Assembly (NCBI GenBank): GCA_051061015.1
Contig: JBPFEG010000076.1
Span: 79,489-143,488, forward strand
Source of the DNA: Methylomicrobium sp051061015
GTDB taxonomy: Bacteria > Pseudomonadota > Gammaproteobacteria > Methylococcales > Methylomonadaceae
Length of the DNA stretch: 64,000 nt
Direction of reading: 5' to 3'
A program made the translations under genes and the position numbers. Shown piece by piece: positions 44,616 through 52,983 of the stretch (the stretch's first letter is position 1; every line of letters begins with the position of its first letter). Under the pieces are notes generated by a model. It saw nothing but the letters and a program-made list of their open reading frames with translations, was not told the origin of the DNA and ran no database searches.

Positions 44616-46478
44616 ATGCAAAAACTGATTTTCGGTTCGCTATTGCTGGCGGGCCTCCCTTCTCTTGTCAATGCCGAGGACACGGTTACCGGCGACTCCA
44701 CCAATTTACCCGAAACAGTTGTGACCGCAACCCGTTCGGAAGTCGACAAAAACGAACTCGCAACGGCCTCCACTGTTTATACCCGTAAGGATATCGAGCG
44801 TTTGCAGGCCAAAACCCTGCCTGAACTTTTGAAAGGCACCACAGGACTCGATCTGACCCAGCAAGGCGGAGACGGCAAGACCACCAGCGTGTTCATGCGC
44901 GGCACCGAATCAAGCCATGTACTGGTTCTGATCGACGGCATCAAGGTCGGCTCAGCGACCGTAGGTACGACGGCTTTCGAATTCATTCCGATCGACCAGA
45001 TCGAGCGCGTCGAAATCATCCGCGGTCCACAGTCGAGCCTGTACGGCTCGGAAGCGATCGGCGGCGTAATCCAGATTTTTACCCGCAAAGGCGGCCAGAA
45101 CGAAAAACCCGCCGTCACGCTGGATGCCGGAGGCGGCAATTACGGCACTTTACGTACGGCCGGAACCGTCAGCGGTAAATGGAAAAATAGCTGGTATTCG
45201 TTGGGCGCCTCGCATTACAACACCGAAGGTTTTAATTCCAGACAACCGATACCGGGCCCGTTTGGGATTAATGAACTCGATGCTGACGGTTATTACAATA
45301 CGGGCTTGAATGCCAGAGTGGGCCACCGTTTTGAAAACGATGCCGAAATCGAAGCGTTTTATATGCGGGGGGAAGGACGCACAGAATACGATGGCATTCC
45401 GAATAAAACCGAATTCGTGAATCAAGTGGTAGGAACGAACGCAAGCATCGACTTTACCGATAACTGGCGTTCGACGCTGCGTCTCGGTCAAAGTCGGGAT
45501 GATAACGACAATTTCGCTCCCTCTGGTTCATTTTATAGCCGCTTCGGCACCACGCGCTGGAATGCGACCTGGCTGAATCAACTGGCCTTGTCGGATGATC
45601 ATCAGCTGGTATTCGGGTCAGACTATCGTATGGATCAAGTGGACAGCGATCAACAGTTTATTAAAACCTCGCGCTATGATGTCGGCATATTCGGCGAGAT
45701 GCACAGCCGGATTTTCGATAAAAATTTTATCAATGCCTCATTACGCTGGGATGAAAACGAAGCCTTCGGCGATTACGTGACCGGCAACATCGGCTGGCGT
45801 TATAATTCTGATATAGGTATAAGCCCCTTTGCTAGTTTCGGCAACGCGTTCAAAGCGCCAACCTTCAATGATCTTTATTGGCCCAGATCCAGCTTTTCGT
45901 TCGGCAATCCTAACTTAAAGCCCGAAAAATCAACCTCTTTCGAAGTTGGCGTTGCAGGCAACCATAAAATGGTCCAGTGGGAACTCCGGGCCTATCATAC
46001 GAACATTAATGACCTGATTAGCTGGGCGCCGGTAAATCCGGCAGATATTTTTTCTCCGTGGACGCCTCAAAATGTGAGTAAAGCGCAAATCGACGGTATC
46101 GAAGCGGAAATCGGTGCTCAATTTTTAGGCTGGAACGGCAAACTGAGCATGAACCTGTTAAACCCTGAAGACCGTGAAACCAACCACCGGCTGGCCCGCC
46201 GCTATCAAAAAAGTCTGTCGTTCGATTTGTCTAAGTCATTTGGACAGGTTGATGTCGGCGCCTTTATCCTGGCGCAAGGCGATAGTTACTATGACCCGGA
46301 AAACACTACGCTCACCGGAGGCTTCGTCACGGTCGATCTGCGTACCGCCTATCACTTCGACAAAAACTGGATGATCAGCGCCAAGCTGAATAATTTGCTG
46401 GATAAACAATACCAATTGGTAAATACTTACAACACCGCGGACCGAAACTTCTTCGTTTCCATCCATTATAATAATTGA
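44616..46478 (+). CDS. btuB: TonB-dependent outer-membrane vitamin B12 receptor
   Basis: This 620-residue outer-membrane beta-barrel imports cobalamins or cobinamides using TonB energy. A signal peptide covers residues 1-20 (cut after SLVNA). A TonB-box-like stretch follows in LPETVVTATRSE, then the plug domain with VFMRGTESSHVLVLIDGIKVG and VEIIRGPQSSLYGSEAIGGV. The barrel ends in RNFFVSIHYNN, where the last residue is Asn rather than the usual aromatic. The cobalamin riboswitch in its leader makes the substrate assignment firm. GAGGA precedes the ATG. The 189-residue membrane protein gene follows after 49 bases and shares the riboswitch-controlled transcript. Confidence 0.95.
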   Translation: MQKLIFGSLLLAGLPSLVNAEDTVTGDSTNLPETVVTATRSEVDKNELATASTVYTRKDIERLQAKTLPELLKGTTGLDLTQQGGDGKTTSVFMRGTESSHVLVLIDGIKVGSATVGTTAFEFIPIDQIERVEIIRGPQSSLYGSEAIGGVIQIFTRKGGQNEKPAVTLDAGGGNYGTLRTAGTVSGKWKNSWYSLGASHYNTEGFNSRQPIPGPFGINELDADGYYNTGLNARVGHRFENDAEIEAFYMRGEGRTEYDGIPNKTEFVNQVVGTNASIDFTDNWRSTLRLGQSRDDNDNFAPSGSFYSRFGTTRWNATWLNQLALSDDHQLVFGSDYRMDQVDSDQQFIKTSRYDVGIFGEMHSRIFDKNFINASLRWDENEAFGDYVTGNIGWRYNSDIGISPFASFGNAFKAPTFNDLYWPRSSFSFGNPNLKPEKSTSFEVGVAGNHKMVQWELRAYHTNINDLISWAPVNPADIFSPWTPQNVSKAQIDGIEAEIGAQFLGWNGKLSMNLLNPEDRETNHRLARRYQKSLSFDLSKSFGQVDVGAFILAQGDSYYDPENTTLTGGFVTVDLRTAYHFDKNWMISAKLNNLLDKQYQLVNTYNTADRNFFVSIHYNN

Positions 46479-46527
46479 CCGCCGGCCCGGACTGGCCCAT
46501 AAATCGAATCAACCTGGAGATAATGTA

Positions 46528-47097
46528 ATGAATACGACCCAATGGCTACAAGCAAAGTATCTACCGATTCCGCTGATCGCGCTGATGGTGCTGACCCGCT
46601 TTCATCATTTCGGCGATGCGCTGCATCTGCCCGATGCGTCGCTCGCGGTATTTTTCTTTGCAGGTTTTTACCGCAAACCGGCCCTGCTCGCTTTTCTTTT
46701 GCTGCTGGCAGGACTGATCGATTATGTTGCGATCGCAAACGGCACCAGCGCCTATTGCGTGTCGCCGGCTTATATTTTCCTGATTCCGACTTATGGAGTG
46801 ATGTGGCTGGCTGGCCGCTATTGCAGCCATTATAAGGCGTTCGATTTCGCCGGATTGTCTTTGAGACTCGGCATGTTGATGCTGGCCTCGACAGCGGCCT
46901 ACATCATTTCGAGCGGCAGCTTTTATCTGTTTTCAGGGCGCTTCGATGCGGTCTCCTGGAGCCAGTATATGGCCAGCGGCATTCAGTATTATCTGCCTTA
47001 TGTCGGCTCGACTTTGCTTTATGCGGCAGCAGGCTATGGTCTCGTCAAATTGCTGACTTTCTTGCCGGCGCTTCAAAGCCGTCACAAATCGGTTTAA
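46528..47097 (+). CDS. Membrane protein of unknown function, cotranscribed with btuB
   Basis: This 189-residue protein has five or six hydrophobic segments (about 14-30, 40-58, 66-85, 92-112, 120-140 and 150-175) and short polar loops. Conserved-looking features are RFHHFGDALHLPDASLAVFFFAGFYRKP near the N-terminus and SAYCVSPAYIFLIPTYGVMW. I do not recognise a named family. GGAGATAATGTA directly precedes the ATG. Because it lies 49 bases after btuB with no terminator between, the cobalamin riboswitch should control it too. A role in cobalamin, cobinamide or cobalt movement across the inner membrane is plausible from context and from its S-component-like size, but is inference. It is convergent with cobU. 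Confidence 0.8.
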   Translation: MNTTQWLQAKYLPIPLIALMVLTRFHHFGDALHLPDASLAVFFFAGFYRKPALLAFLLLLAGLIDYVAIANGTSAYCVSPAYIFLIPTYGVMWLAGRYCSHYKAFDFAGLSLRLGMLMLASTAAYIISSGSFYLFSGRFDAVSWSQYMASGIQYYLPYVGSTLLYAAAGYGLVKLLTFLPALQSRHKSV

Positions 47098-47157
47098 ATC
47101 ACCATTTCTCTCGTCGGGTGGAGGCGATACCGCTTACCCGCCCTGCCCGGCGTTTAT

Positions 47158-47655
47158 TTATTTCATCTGCAACTTTAATCCCGCGCTGCAGAAGAACACC
47201 CGCTCGCAATGCGCCGCGATCAATTGCGCGGCTTTTCCGGACAAATCGACATATTGCCTCGCAAGCGCATTGTCCGGGATGATCCCGAGACCGACCTCGT
47301 TATGCACCAGCACCATCGTGCATGGCAATTGCAGCACCGCTTCCAGTTCGGCCAGGATGTCCGCCTCCATCACGCCGTGAAAGAGCTGATTATTTAGCCA
47401 CATCGAGATGCACTCGACCAGCACCGGGCCGGGGCATCGCTGCAACGCGGCCAACAGGTTGACCGGTTCCTCGATCGTGATAAATCTCTCTTGCCGGCGT
47501 TGCCGATGAATCCTAATCCTTTCCTCCATCTCGTCGTCGATAAATTCGGTCGTCGCCAGATAGTACGGCGTGTGGTTGCTCGCCTGCTCCAGAATATACG
47601 CTTCGGCCAGACGCGATTTACCGCTTTTGACGCCGCCGGTAAACAACGTCTTCAT
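47158..47655 (-). CDS. cobU: Adenosylcobinamide kinase / phosphate guanylyltransferase
   Basis: This 165-residue bifunctional enzyme phosphorylates adenosylcobinamide and transfers GMP to it, giving adenosylcobinamide-GDP. The P-loop is FTGGVKSGKSRLAEAYI. The guanylyl-accepting histidine region is seen as ERIRIHRQRRQERFITIEEP, and VLVHNEVGLGIIPDNALARQYVD is the family hallmark. The last gene of the cob run, it overlaps cobQ by four bases (ATGA type). Length is slightly short compared with about 180 residues but all motifs are present. Confidence 0.95.
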   Translation of the reverse strand: MKTLFTGGVKSGKSRLAEAYILEQASNHTPYYLATTEFIDDEMEERIRIHRQRRQERFITIEEPVNLLAALQRCPGPVLVECISMWLNNQLFHGVMEADILAELEAVLQLPCTMVLVHNEVGLGIIPDNALARQYVDLSGKAAQLIAAHCERVFFCSAGLKLQMK

Positions 47656-49046
47656 AACGCCTCCAGGATGCGCTCGATATCGACATGCGCGGCCACCATC
47701 TCCGCAAACGCCCGGATTTCGCTATCGCGGTATTCAGGATAACAAAAGCCCTCGTAAGCCGGATTGATCGCCCGGAAATAATCGGTCCGAAACGCATCTT
47801 GATCGAATACCCCGTGCACGTGCGTGCCCGCGATCCGGCCCTGCCGGTAAGACAACGGATGTTTCTGCAGACGGCCGCAATGGATTTCATATCCTTCGAG
47901 CGCATCATGCGAAAACAGCCGGTAAGTGCCACGTGCGAGTATTTTCGGACTTTGATAAATCACTTCGTCGTCGATAAAACCGAGTCCTTCTTCGACACAA
48001 GGAACGTCATGCTCGAGCGCATCGGGATCGTACAACGTATTGCAGAGCATCTGATAGCCGCCGCAGAGTCCAAATATCGGGCCGCTGAATGCGCGCAGCT
48101 CCGCGAACAGGCCCTGGCGTTTTAGCCAATGCAGGTCACGGATCACGGTCTTGCTGCCCGGCAGCAGCACCATGTCGAAGCCGGGCAACGGACGGTAGTC
48201 GTGTATTACCTGGACATCGAGTTCGGGATCGGCGATCAGTACGTCAAGATCGTTATAATTGCTGAGTCCCGGATAGGCGATCACCGCGACCCGGACTTTG
48301 ACCGCGCCGAGGCGCTGGCGGTAATTCTGCAGCGACTGCGAATCCTCCATGTCGATATTAAACGGTTGGAACGGCACTACGCCCAGCACCGGCACCCCGA
48401 AGCGCTCCCTGATGATCTTTTCGCCCTCGTCGAAGAAACGCCGGTCACCGCGAAACTTGTTCACGATCACTCCGACCAGGTTCTTACGCATCACCGGTTC
48501 CATCAGTTCGAGGGTGCCGTAAATCGACGCGAATACGCCGCCACGCTCGATGTCTGCGACCAGGATGTTTTGCGTATGGAAAGCCTTCGCGACAAACGTA
48601 TTCGATAGATCCTTGTCGAGCAGGTTCAGCTCGACCGGCGAGCCCGCGCCTTCCGCAACGATCAGGTCAAAGTCCCCTCTGAGGCTATTAAAGGCTTTCT
48701 CGACTTCGTCCCGTAAAGTGCCGATATGATCGTAATAATCGGCGATCGACTGGTTTTGATAGACCTTGCCGTTCACGATCACCTGCACCGAACTGCTGCC
48801 TTGCGACTTCAACAATACCGGGTTGAAACGACTGCTCGGCTCGACGCGCGCCGCTTCCGCCTGCAGGCATTGCGCCCTGGAAATTTCGCCCCCTTCGACG
48901 GCCACTGCCGAATTGTTCGAGACATTCTGTGCCTTGAACGGCGCGACCCGGATCCCACGGTCGGCGAAAATGCGGCACAAAGCCATCACCAGCGTGGTTT
49001 TGCCGGCATCGGAACTGGTGCCGAAGACGGCCAACGGTTTCATCAT
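47652..49046 (-). CDS. cobQ: Cobyric acid synthase
   Basis: This 464-residue amidotransferase adds four amide groups to adenosylcobyrinate a,c-diamide. The N-terminal half is a BioD-like ATPase (AVFGTSSDAGKTTLVMALCR; KAQNVSNNSAV; ADIERGGVFASIYGT). The C-terminal half is a class I glutamine amidotransferase-like domain with the nucleophile Cys in FGLCGGYQML and the His near HVHGVFD. It overlaps cobC and cobU by four bases at either end, showing translational coupling. Its presence means the cell uses or makes cobyrinate-level intermediates, although no ring-building cobalamin genes lie in this window. Confidence 0.96.
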   Translation of the reverse strand: MMKPLAVFGTSSDAGKTTLVMALCRIFADRGIRVAPFKAQNVSNNSAVAVEGGEISRAQCLQAEAARVEPSSRFNPVLLKSQGSSSVQVIVNGKVYQNQSIADYYDHIGTLRDEVEKAFNSLRGDFDLIVAEGAGSPVELNLLDKDLSNTFVAKAFHTQNILVADIERGGVFASIYGTLELMEPVMRKNLVGVIVNKFRGDRRFFDEGEKIIRERFGVPVLGVVPFQPFNIDMEDSQSLQNYRQRLGAVKVRVAVIAYPGLSNYNDLDVLIADPELDVQVIHDYRPLPGFDMVLLPGSKTVIRDLHWLKRQGLFAELRAFSGPIFGLCGGYQMLCNTLYDPDALEHDVPCVEEGLGFIDDEVIYQSPKILARGTYRLFSHDALEGYEIHCGRLQKHPLSYRQGRIAGTHVHGVFDQDAFRTDYFRAINPAYEGFCYPEYRDSEIRAFAEMVAAHVDIERILEAL

Positions 49047-49606
49047 CGGTTCAGATAATCGATATAAGTGTAATCATTCTGACGGCGCAGCTTGTGCACC
49101 GAGCCGGGATCGATGCGCAACTGGAACGCATTCGCCAAAGGCAGGTCCAGCACGCGCGCGAGCAAGGCGCGTATCGCACCGGCATGGGTCACAACCAGCA
49201 CCTGTTCGTGCGACTGTTCCAAAAGATCCTGCCAGAAATCGCCGATGCGCTCGACTAAATCGGCAAAGCTTTCTCCGTCGGGTGGCGCGATCTCGACAAA
49301 ATTGCCGGTCCACCGTCTGAGCAAATCGGCGTCGATCTCGTCAAAACGGCGTCCTTCCCACTGGCCGAAGTTCAGTTCGAGCAGACGGTCATCGGCTGTC
49401 ACCTGCTTCGACAAGGTTTCGGCCAATTGCATGCAGCGCCTCAGCGGACTGCTGAATACCGCGCAGCCCTCTGTCAATGCCGGCAGCTTTTGACGCAGGG
49501 CCGTTAGGTCTTCATTGAAGCCGGGTGCCAGAGACACGTCGGTCCAGCCGTAGCACAGTCCAGTCTCGGTCGCGGTCCGGGTATGGCGGATCAGATAGAT
49601 GTCCAT
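49043..49606 (-). CDS. cobC: Alpha-ribazole phosphatase, histidine phosphatase family
   Basis: This 187-residue phosphatase is expected to dephosphorylate alpha-ribazole phosphate or adenosylcobalamin phosphate at the end of B12 nucleotide-loop assembly. The catalytic His lies in YLIRHTRT at the N-terminus, with a second in VVTHAGAIRALL; SSPLRRCMQLAETL is the phosphate-pocket arginine region. The start giving MDIYLIRHTRT was chosen because it puts the RHT motif at the usual distance; the frame extends 20 codons further upstream inside cobS. It overlaps the end of cobS by 16 bases and the start of cobQ by four. The family also has general phosphatases, but the context makes CobC by far the best call. 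Confidence 0.9.
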   Translation of the reverse strand: MDIYLIRHTRTATETGLCYGWTDVSLAPGFNEDLTALRQKLPALTEGCAVFSSPLRRCMQLAETLSKQVTADDRLLELNFGQWEGRRFDEIDADLLRRWTGNFVEIAPPDGESFADLVERIGDFWQDLLEQSHEQVLVVTHAGAIRALLARVLDLPLANAFQLRIDPGSVHKLRRQNDYTYIDYLNR

Positions 49607-50337
49607 GCAGCGCTGACACCCAAATAAAACACGGTTTCGGCGACCTGCTGGCAGGCGCCGAGGCAATCGCCGGTATAGCCGCCGATATGCCGATTAAAAT
49701 AACGGCCCAGCCACAGCGTAGCGAGCACGGCCGGAAACACCGCAAGCAGGCAGTTAGGAGACAGGAAAACAAACGGAAGCAGCGCAATGCTCGCCGCAAA
49801 CGACAGATCGGCGAACCCGGGTCTGAACATCGCGATGCCGCTTTTGCTGTTTTCGGTCCGTGCATAGAGGTAACACCGCATCAACAGCAGCGGCATCAGC
49901 CGGCTCACGCTATGCCCCGCCAGCAGAACCCAAGGCGCGATACGGATCTCAAGCGAGCCAAGCAAGCCGACCTTCAGCAGCAAAAGAAGCATCAATCCAA
50001 GCGTACCGTATACCCCGATCGCCGAGTCCTTCATGATCTCCAGGATGCGCTGTTTGCCGTACCCCCCGCCGAAACCATCGCAGACATCCGCGAAGCCGTC
50101 TTCGTGAAAAGCGCCGGTAACCCAAATACCGGCAATCAGCGCGATCACCACCGCGACCGTTGGCGGCCAAAGCGAAGCGGCCAAATAAAATACCGTTCCG
50201 GAAATGCCTCCGACGAGCCAGCCGATCACCGGCAAAAAAGCGGCCGATTGCGGGAGTTGCCGATAATCGAGATTTTTGGGGCACGGCAGGCGGGTATAAA
50301 AGCCGAGCGCCAACCAAAAGTGTTTCGTCTGAATCAT
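49591..50337 (-). CDS. cobS: Adenosylcobinamide-GDP ribazoletransferase
   Basis: This 248-residue integral membrane enzyme joins adenosylcobinamide-GDP with alpha-ribazole (or its phosphate) to complete the lower loop of B12. Family motifs are ALGFYTRLPCPKN at the N-terminus and GAFHEDGFADVCDGFGGGYGKQRILEIMKDS, with the acidic catalytic cluster, followed by GVYGTLGL. Several membrane segments follow. The ATG that gives MIQTKHFWLALGFYTRLP fits homologues; the frame starts 19 codons earlier within the intergenic spacer. It sits between the AlbA_2 gene and cobC in the cob run, overlapping cobC. Confidence 0.95.
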   Translation of the reverse strand: MIQTKHFWLALGFYTRLPCPKNLDYRQLPQSAAFLPVIGWLVGGISGTVFYLAASLWPPTVAVVIALIAGIWVTGAFHEDGFADVCDGFGGGYGKQRILEIMKDSAIGVYGTLGLMLLLLLKVGLLGSLEIRIAPWVLLAGHSVSRLMPLLLMRCYLYARTENSKSGIAMFRPGFADLSFAASIALLPFVFLSPNCLLAVFPAVLATLWLGRYFNRHIGGYTGDCLGACQQVAETVFYLGVSAAWTSI

Positions 50338-50365
50338 TTCAGCCCGATCCGGAACAGATGAAACG

Positions 50366-51199
50366 TCATTTATTCCCTTTCCAGCGCCCGCCAATAAAGT
50401 CCAGCGCCTCCCTGATATTCAGGTCGCGGGTCGCGCCGCCGGTTCGTACATAGAATTTCTGCGCATTGCCCTGCTCGATGAACACCGGCCTGTTCGCCGG
50501 CGACACGATCAAGCGGCAGACATGCTTGCCGTCGAGTACATGAAACAACACATGCACGAAAGCGCAGAGATCGGCGCCGAGATTTGATGAAATCGTGGTC
50601 ATCACCGCCTGCTCAAAGCCGTCCTGATCCGGTCTTTTCAAGGTTTGATAATCCTTCTCGAGGCCGATTATTTCACCATTGTCCGCCACGCCGATCAGCA
50701 AAGTGCCCCCGATAGGGCTGTTCATGAAGCCGGCCAGCGTTTTCAGGACCACGCCTTCCAGCGCACGGTTGATCCGCGACTCGACCATATCCCACCGCAA
50801 TGACGATTTGAACTCCAGATAAGGGCCTTCGCCTTGGCGAATGATCGAAGGCAAATCCTTGTCCAGCTCCATTTTCAAATAATCGATATGCACGAAGCGA
50901 TGATGGATCGTTCTGAATAAAAAAAGCGAGAGCAATCCGATCACCGCGCCGATTTCCGCATAAAACATCAATAGCGTCAAATCGTTATGCGAAATCCTGC
51001 CCATCACCATATCGGCGACCTGCCCGAACATATACTCGAACGAAGAGAGCGGGTCCACAGACTGTTCGCGCGCGCTGATATAATCGTAGCTCGGCGCCAG
51101 GATCAGCACGCCGATCAGCGCGCCGTTGACGGCCGCGGCCAGATACAGTTTCAATTGCTGCCGCCAGATTCTCAGTATCAGGATAAAAAACCGCTTCAT
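50366..51199 (-). CDS. Membrane-anchored AlbA_2 (Schlafen-like) domain protein
   Basis: This 277-residue protein has two N-terminal membrane segments (about 17-36 and 78-96) and a cytoplasmic AlbA_2 domain (about 118-230). The domain shows GEGPYLEFKSSLRWD, then TLAGFMNSPIGGTLLIGVADNGEIIGLE, and a C-terminal part FYVRTGGATRDLNIREALDFI that is typical of AlbA_2 proteins. This fold binds nucleic acid or nucleotides in other proteins, and in Schlafen relatives can be a nuclease. Its place in the middle of a B12 operon, between cobT (about 60 bases) and cobS (about 30 bases), has no obvious biochemical explanation. No B12 motif is visible. Function is unknown. Confidence 0.85.
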   Translation of the reverse strand: MKRFFILILRIWRQQLKLYLAAAVNGALIGVLILAPSYDYISAREQSVDPLSSFEYMFGQVADMVMGRISHNDLTLLMFYAEIGAVIGLLSLFLFRTIHHRFVHIDYLKMELDKDLPSIIRQGEGPYLEFKSSLRWDMVESRINRALEGVVLKTLAGFMNSPIGGTLLIGVADNGEIIGLEKDYQTLKRPDQDGFEQAVMTTISSNLGADLCAFVHVLFHVLDGKHVCRLIVSPANRPVFIEQGNAQKFYVRTGGATRDLNIREALDFIGGRWKGNK

Positions 51200-51259
51200 G
51201 ATCGCTTCAATTTTCGGTGTCGCTTAAAAATGGGTCACTACGGTAGACTTTCGGCAATT

Positions 51260-52300
51260 TCACAGCTTTTTATCGACACCCGCCTGATCGAAGCTCGACA
51301 TCTGATTCAAAAAGCCGACCGCCGACTGCACCAGCGGGTAAGCCAACGCAATCCCGGAGCCTTCGCCGAGCCGCAGCCCAAGATTAAGCAGCGGCTGCGC
51401 ATTTAAGTGCTCCAATAAAACCCGATGCCCCTGCTCATCCGACATATGACAGAAAATGCAGTAATCAAGCACAGCGGGATAGAGACGGACCGCCGCAAGC
51501 AAGGCGCTGCACGCGATAAACCCGTCAACGAGGATCAGCATCTGCAATTCGGCCGCCTTCAGGTAGGCGCCTGCCATCATCGCAATTTCGAAGCCGCCGA
51601 AAGTCCTTAGGACCTCTTTGGGCTCAGTCAAATTCGGATGACAAGCGAGTGCTTGCTGTAAAATTGTGATTTTATGATCCAGTTGCGCATCATCCAAGCC
51701 GGTCCCTCGGCCTACGCAGCATTCCAGTGTCAAGCCGGTCAGACAGTGCATAATCAACGCTGCGGACGAGGTGTTGCCGATCCCCATTTCACCAAAGCCG
51801 ATGCAGTTGCAGCCCCACCGCCACTGCTGCAGCACCAACTCAGCCCCTTTTTCGAGCGCCGTTTCGTACTGTTCGGCCGTCATCGCGGACTGTTCCAAAA
51901 CATTGGCCGTACCTTTGCCAAGACTCGCGTGAATCAAGCCGGGTATCGCCGAAAGATCGGCATTTACGCCGGCATCGACAATCAACAGCTCGATTTGATG
52001 CTGTGTCGCAAACACATTGATCGCCGCGCCGCCGGCGGCGAAGTTCGCGACCATCTGCGCGGTGACCGATTGCGGATAAGCGCTGACGCCGGCCGCGACA
52101 ACGCCATGGTCGCCCGCGAACACGATAATGCAGGGCTTCGTCAAAGAAGGGGTGAGACTATTTTGAATCAGGCCGATCTGCAGCGCCAACGTTTCCAGTT
52201 GACCCAACGCACCGAGCGGTTTGGTCTTTTGATCGATCTTGCTCTGCAAGGCCGGTGTCAACGCCTTTGCTAAAGGCCGAATATCAAACACCGGCGGCAC
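51260..52300 (-). CDS. cobT: Nicotinate-nucleotide-dimethylbenzimidazole phosphoribosyltransferase
   Basis: This enzyme of about 346 residues transfers ribose phosphate from nicotinate mononucleotide to dimethylbenzimidazole, giving alpha-ribazole phosphate. Motifs seen are QSKIDQKTKPLGALGQLE near the start, IVFAGDHGVVAAGVSAYPQ, the substrate region CIGFGEMGIGNTSSAA, CVGRGTGLDD and RLGEGSGIALA near the end, which holds the catalytic Glu. No ATG fits. The GTG at 52300 (or the one at 52291) gives a normal length and lies inside the last codons of bluB, so the two genes overlap by 9-17 bases and are coupled. Confidence 0.93.
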   Translation of the reverse strand: MPPVFDIRPLAKALTPALQSKIDQKTKPLGALGQLETLALQIGLIQNSLTPSLTKPCIIVFAGDHGVVAAGVSAYPQSVTAQMVANFAAGGAAINVFATQHQIELLIVDAGVNADLSAIPGLIHASLGKGTANVLEQSAMTAEQYETALEKGAELVLQQWRWGCNCIGFGEMGIGNTSSAALIMHCLTGLTLECCVGRGTGLDDAQLDHKITILQQALACHPNLTEPKEVLRTFGGFEIAMMAGAYLKAAELQMLILVDGFIACSALLAAVRLYPAVLDYCIFCHMSDEQGHRVLLEHLNAQPLLNLGLRLGEGSGIALAYPLVQSAVGFLNQMSSFDQAGVDKKL

Positions 52301-52943
52301 GGCTGTTCCAACGGTTTTCAAACACGAGTTCGTCAAGTAGTCTTCGATCTGCCCAGCGTTCCTTTTCCAGCATCGGTTTTTCGTAAAACCGTTCGACGTG
52401 GCCCAGACACAGAATCGCAGACGGATGACTATCATCAGGCATCCCCAACAACCGTTTCAACTCATCAGGCTCGAATAGCGAAACCCAGCCCATGCCCAAG
52501 CCTTCCGCTCTGGCCGCGAGCCAGAGGTTCTGAATCGCGCAGGCCAGAGAAGCAAGATCCATCTCGGGCATCGTGCGACGCCCGAACACCGCTTTCTCGC
52601 GCTGGTCGGATAATGCCGCAACGAGCACAACTGCGCAGTCGAGAATACCCTCGACTTTCAACTTCATGAATTCATCTTCGCGTTCGTTCAAGGCCTTGGC
52701 GGTCTGAACCCGTTCCCGTTCGACCAGCGCATGAATCTGCCTGCGCAAATCGTTCGAGGTGATCCGAATGAATCGCCAAGGCTGCATGAAGCCGACGCTG
52801 GGCGCATGATGTGCCGCATCGAGCAGGCGTCTGAGCAGGTCGGGAGCGATCGGATCTGGAAGGAAGTGGCGCATATCGCGGCGTTCGTATATCGCCCGAT
52901 AGACCGCGGCACGCTCCTCTTCGGAATAACGGTGTTCAGTCAT
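52284..52943 (-). CDS. bluB: 5,6-dimethylbenzimidazole synthase
   Basis: This 219-residue flavin-destructase breaks reduced FMN with oxygen to make dimethylbenzimidazole, the lower ligand of B12. It is a nitroreductase-fold protein with the FMN-binding start YERRDMRHFLPDPIAPDLLRR, the BluB-typical HHAPSVGFMQPWRFI, and GLGMGWVSLFEPDELKRLLG. The need for oxygen and reduced flavin fits an aerobic organism. The gene lies between the rubredoxin reductase gene (40 bases upstream) and cobT (overlapping), so flavin or electron supply could be coexpressed with it. Start ATG at 52943 follows family length. Confidence 0.95.
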   Translation of the reverse strand: MTEHRYSEEERAAVYRAIYERRDMRHFLPDPIAPDLLRRLLDAAHHAPSVGFMQPWRFIRITSNDLRRQIHALVERERVQTAKALNEREDEFMKLKVEGILDCAVVLVAALSDQREKAVFGRRTMPEMDLASLACAIQNLWLAARAEGLGMGWVSLFEPDELKRLLGMPDDSHPSAILCLGHVERFYEKPMLEKERWADRRLLDELVFENRWNSRAAGV

Positions 52944-52983
52944 TGGATCAGTAAGATTTGAGCGGTCGCCGTAGAAACAATGC

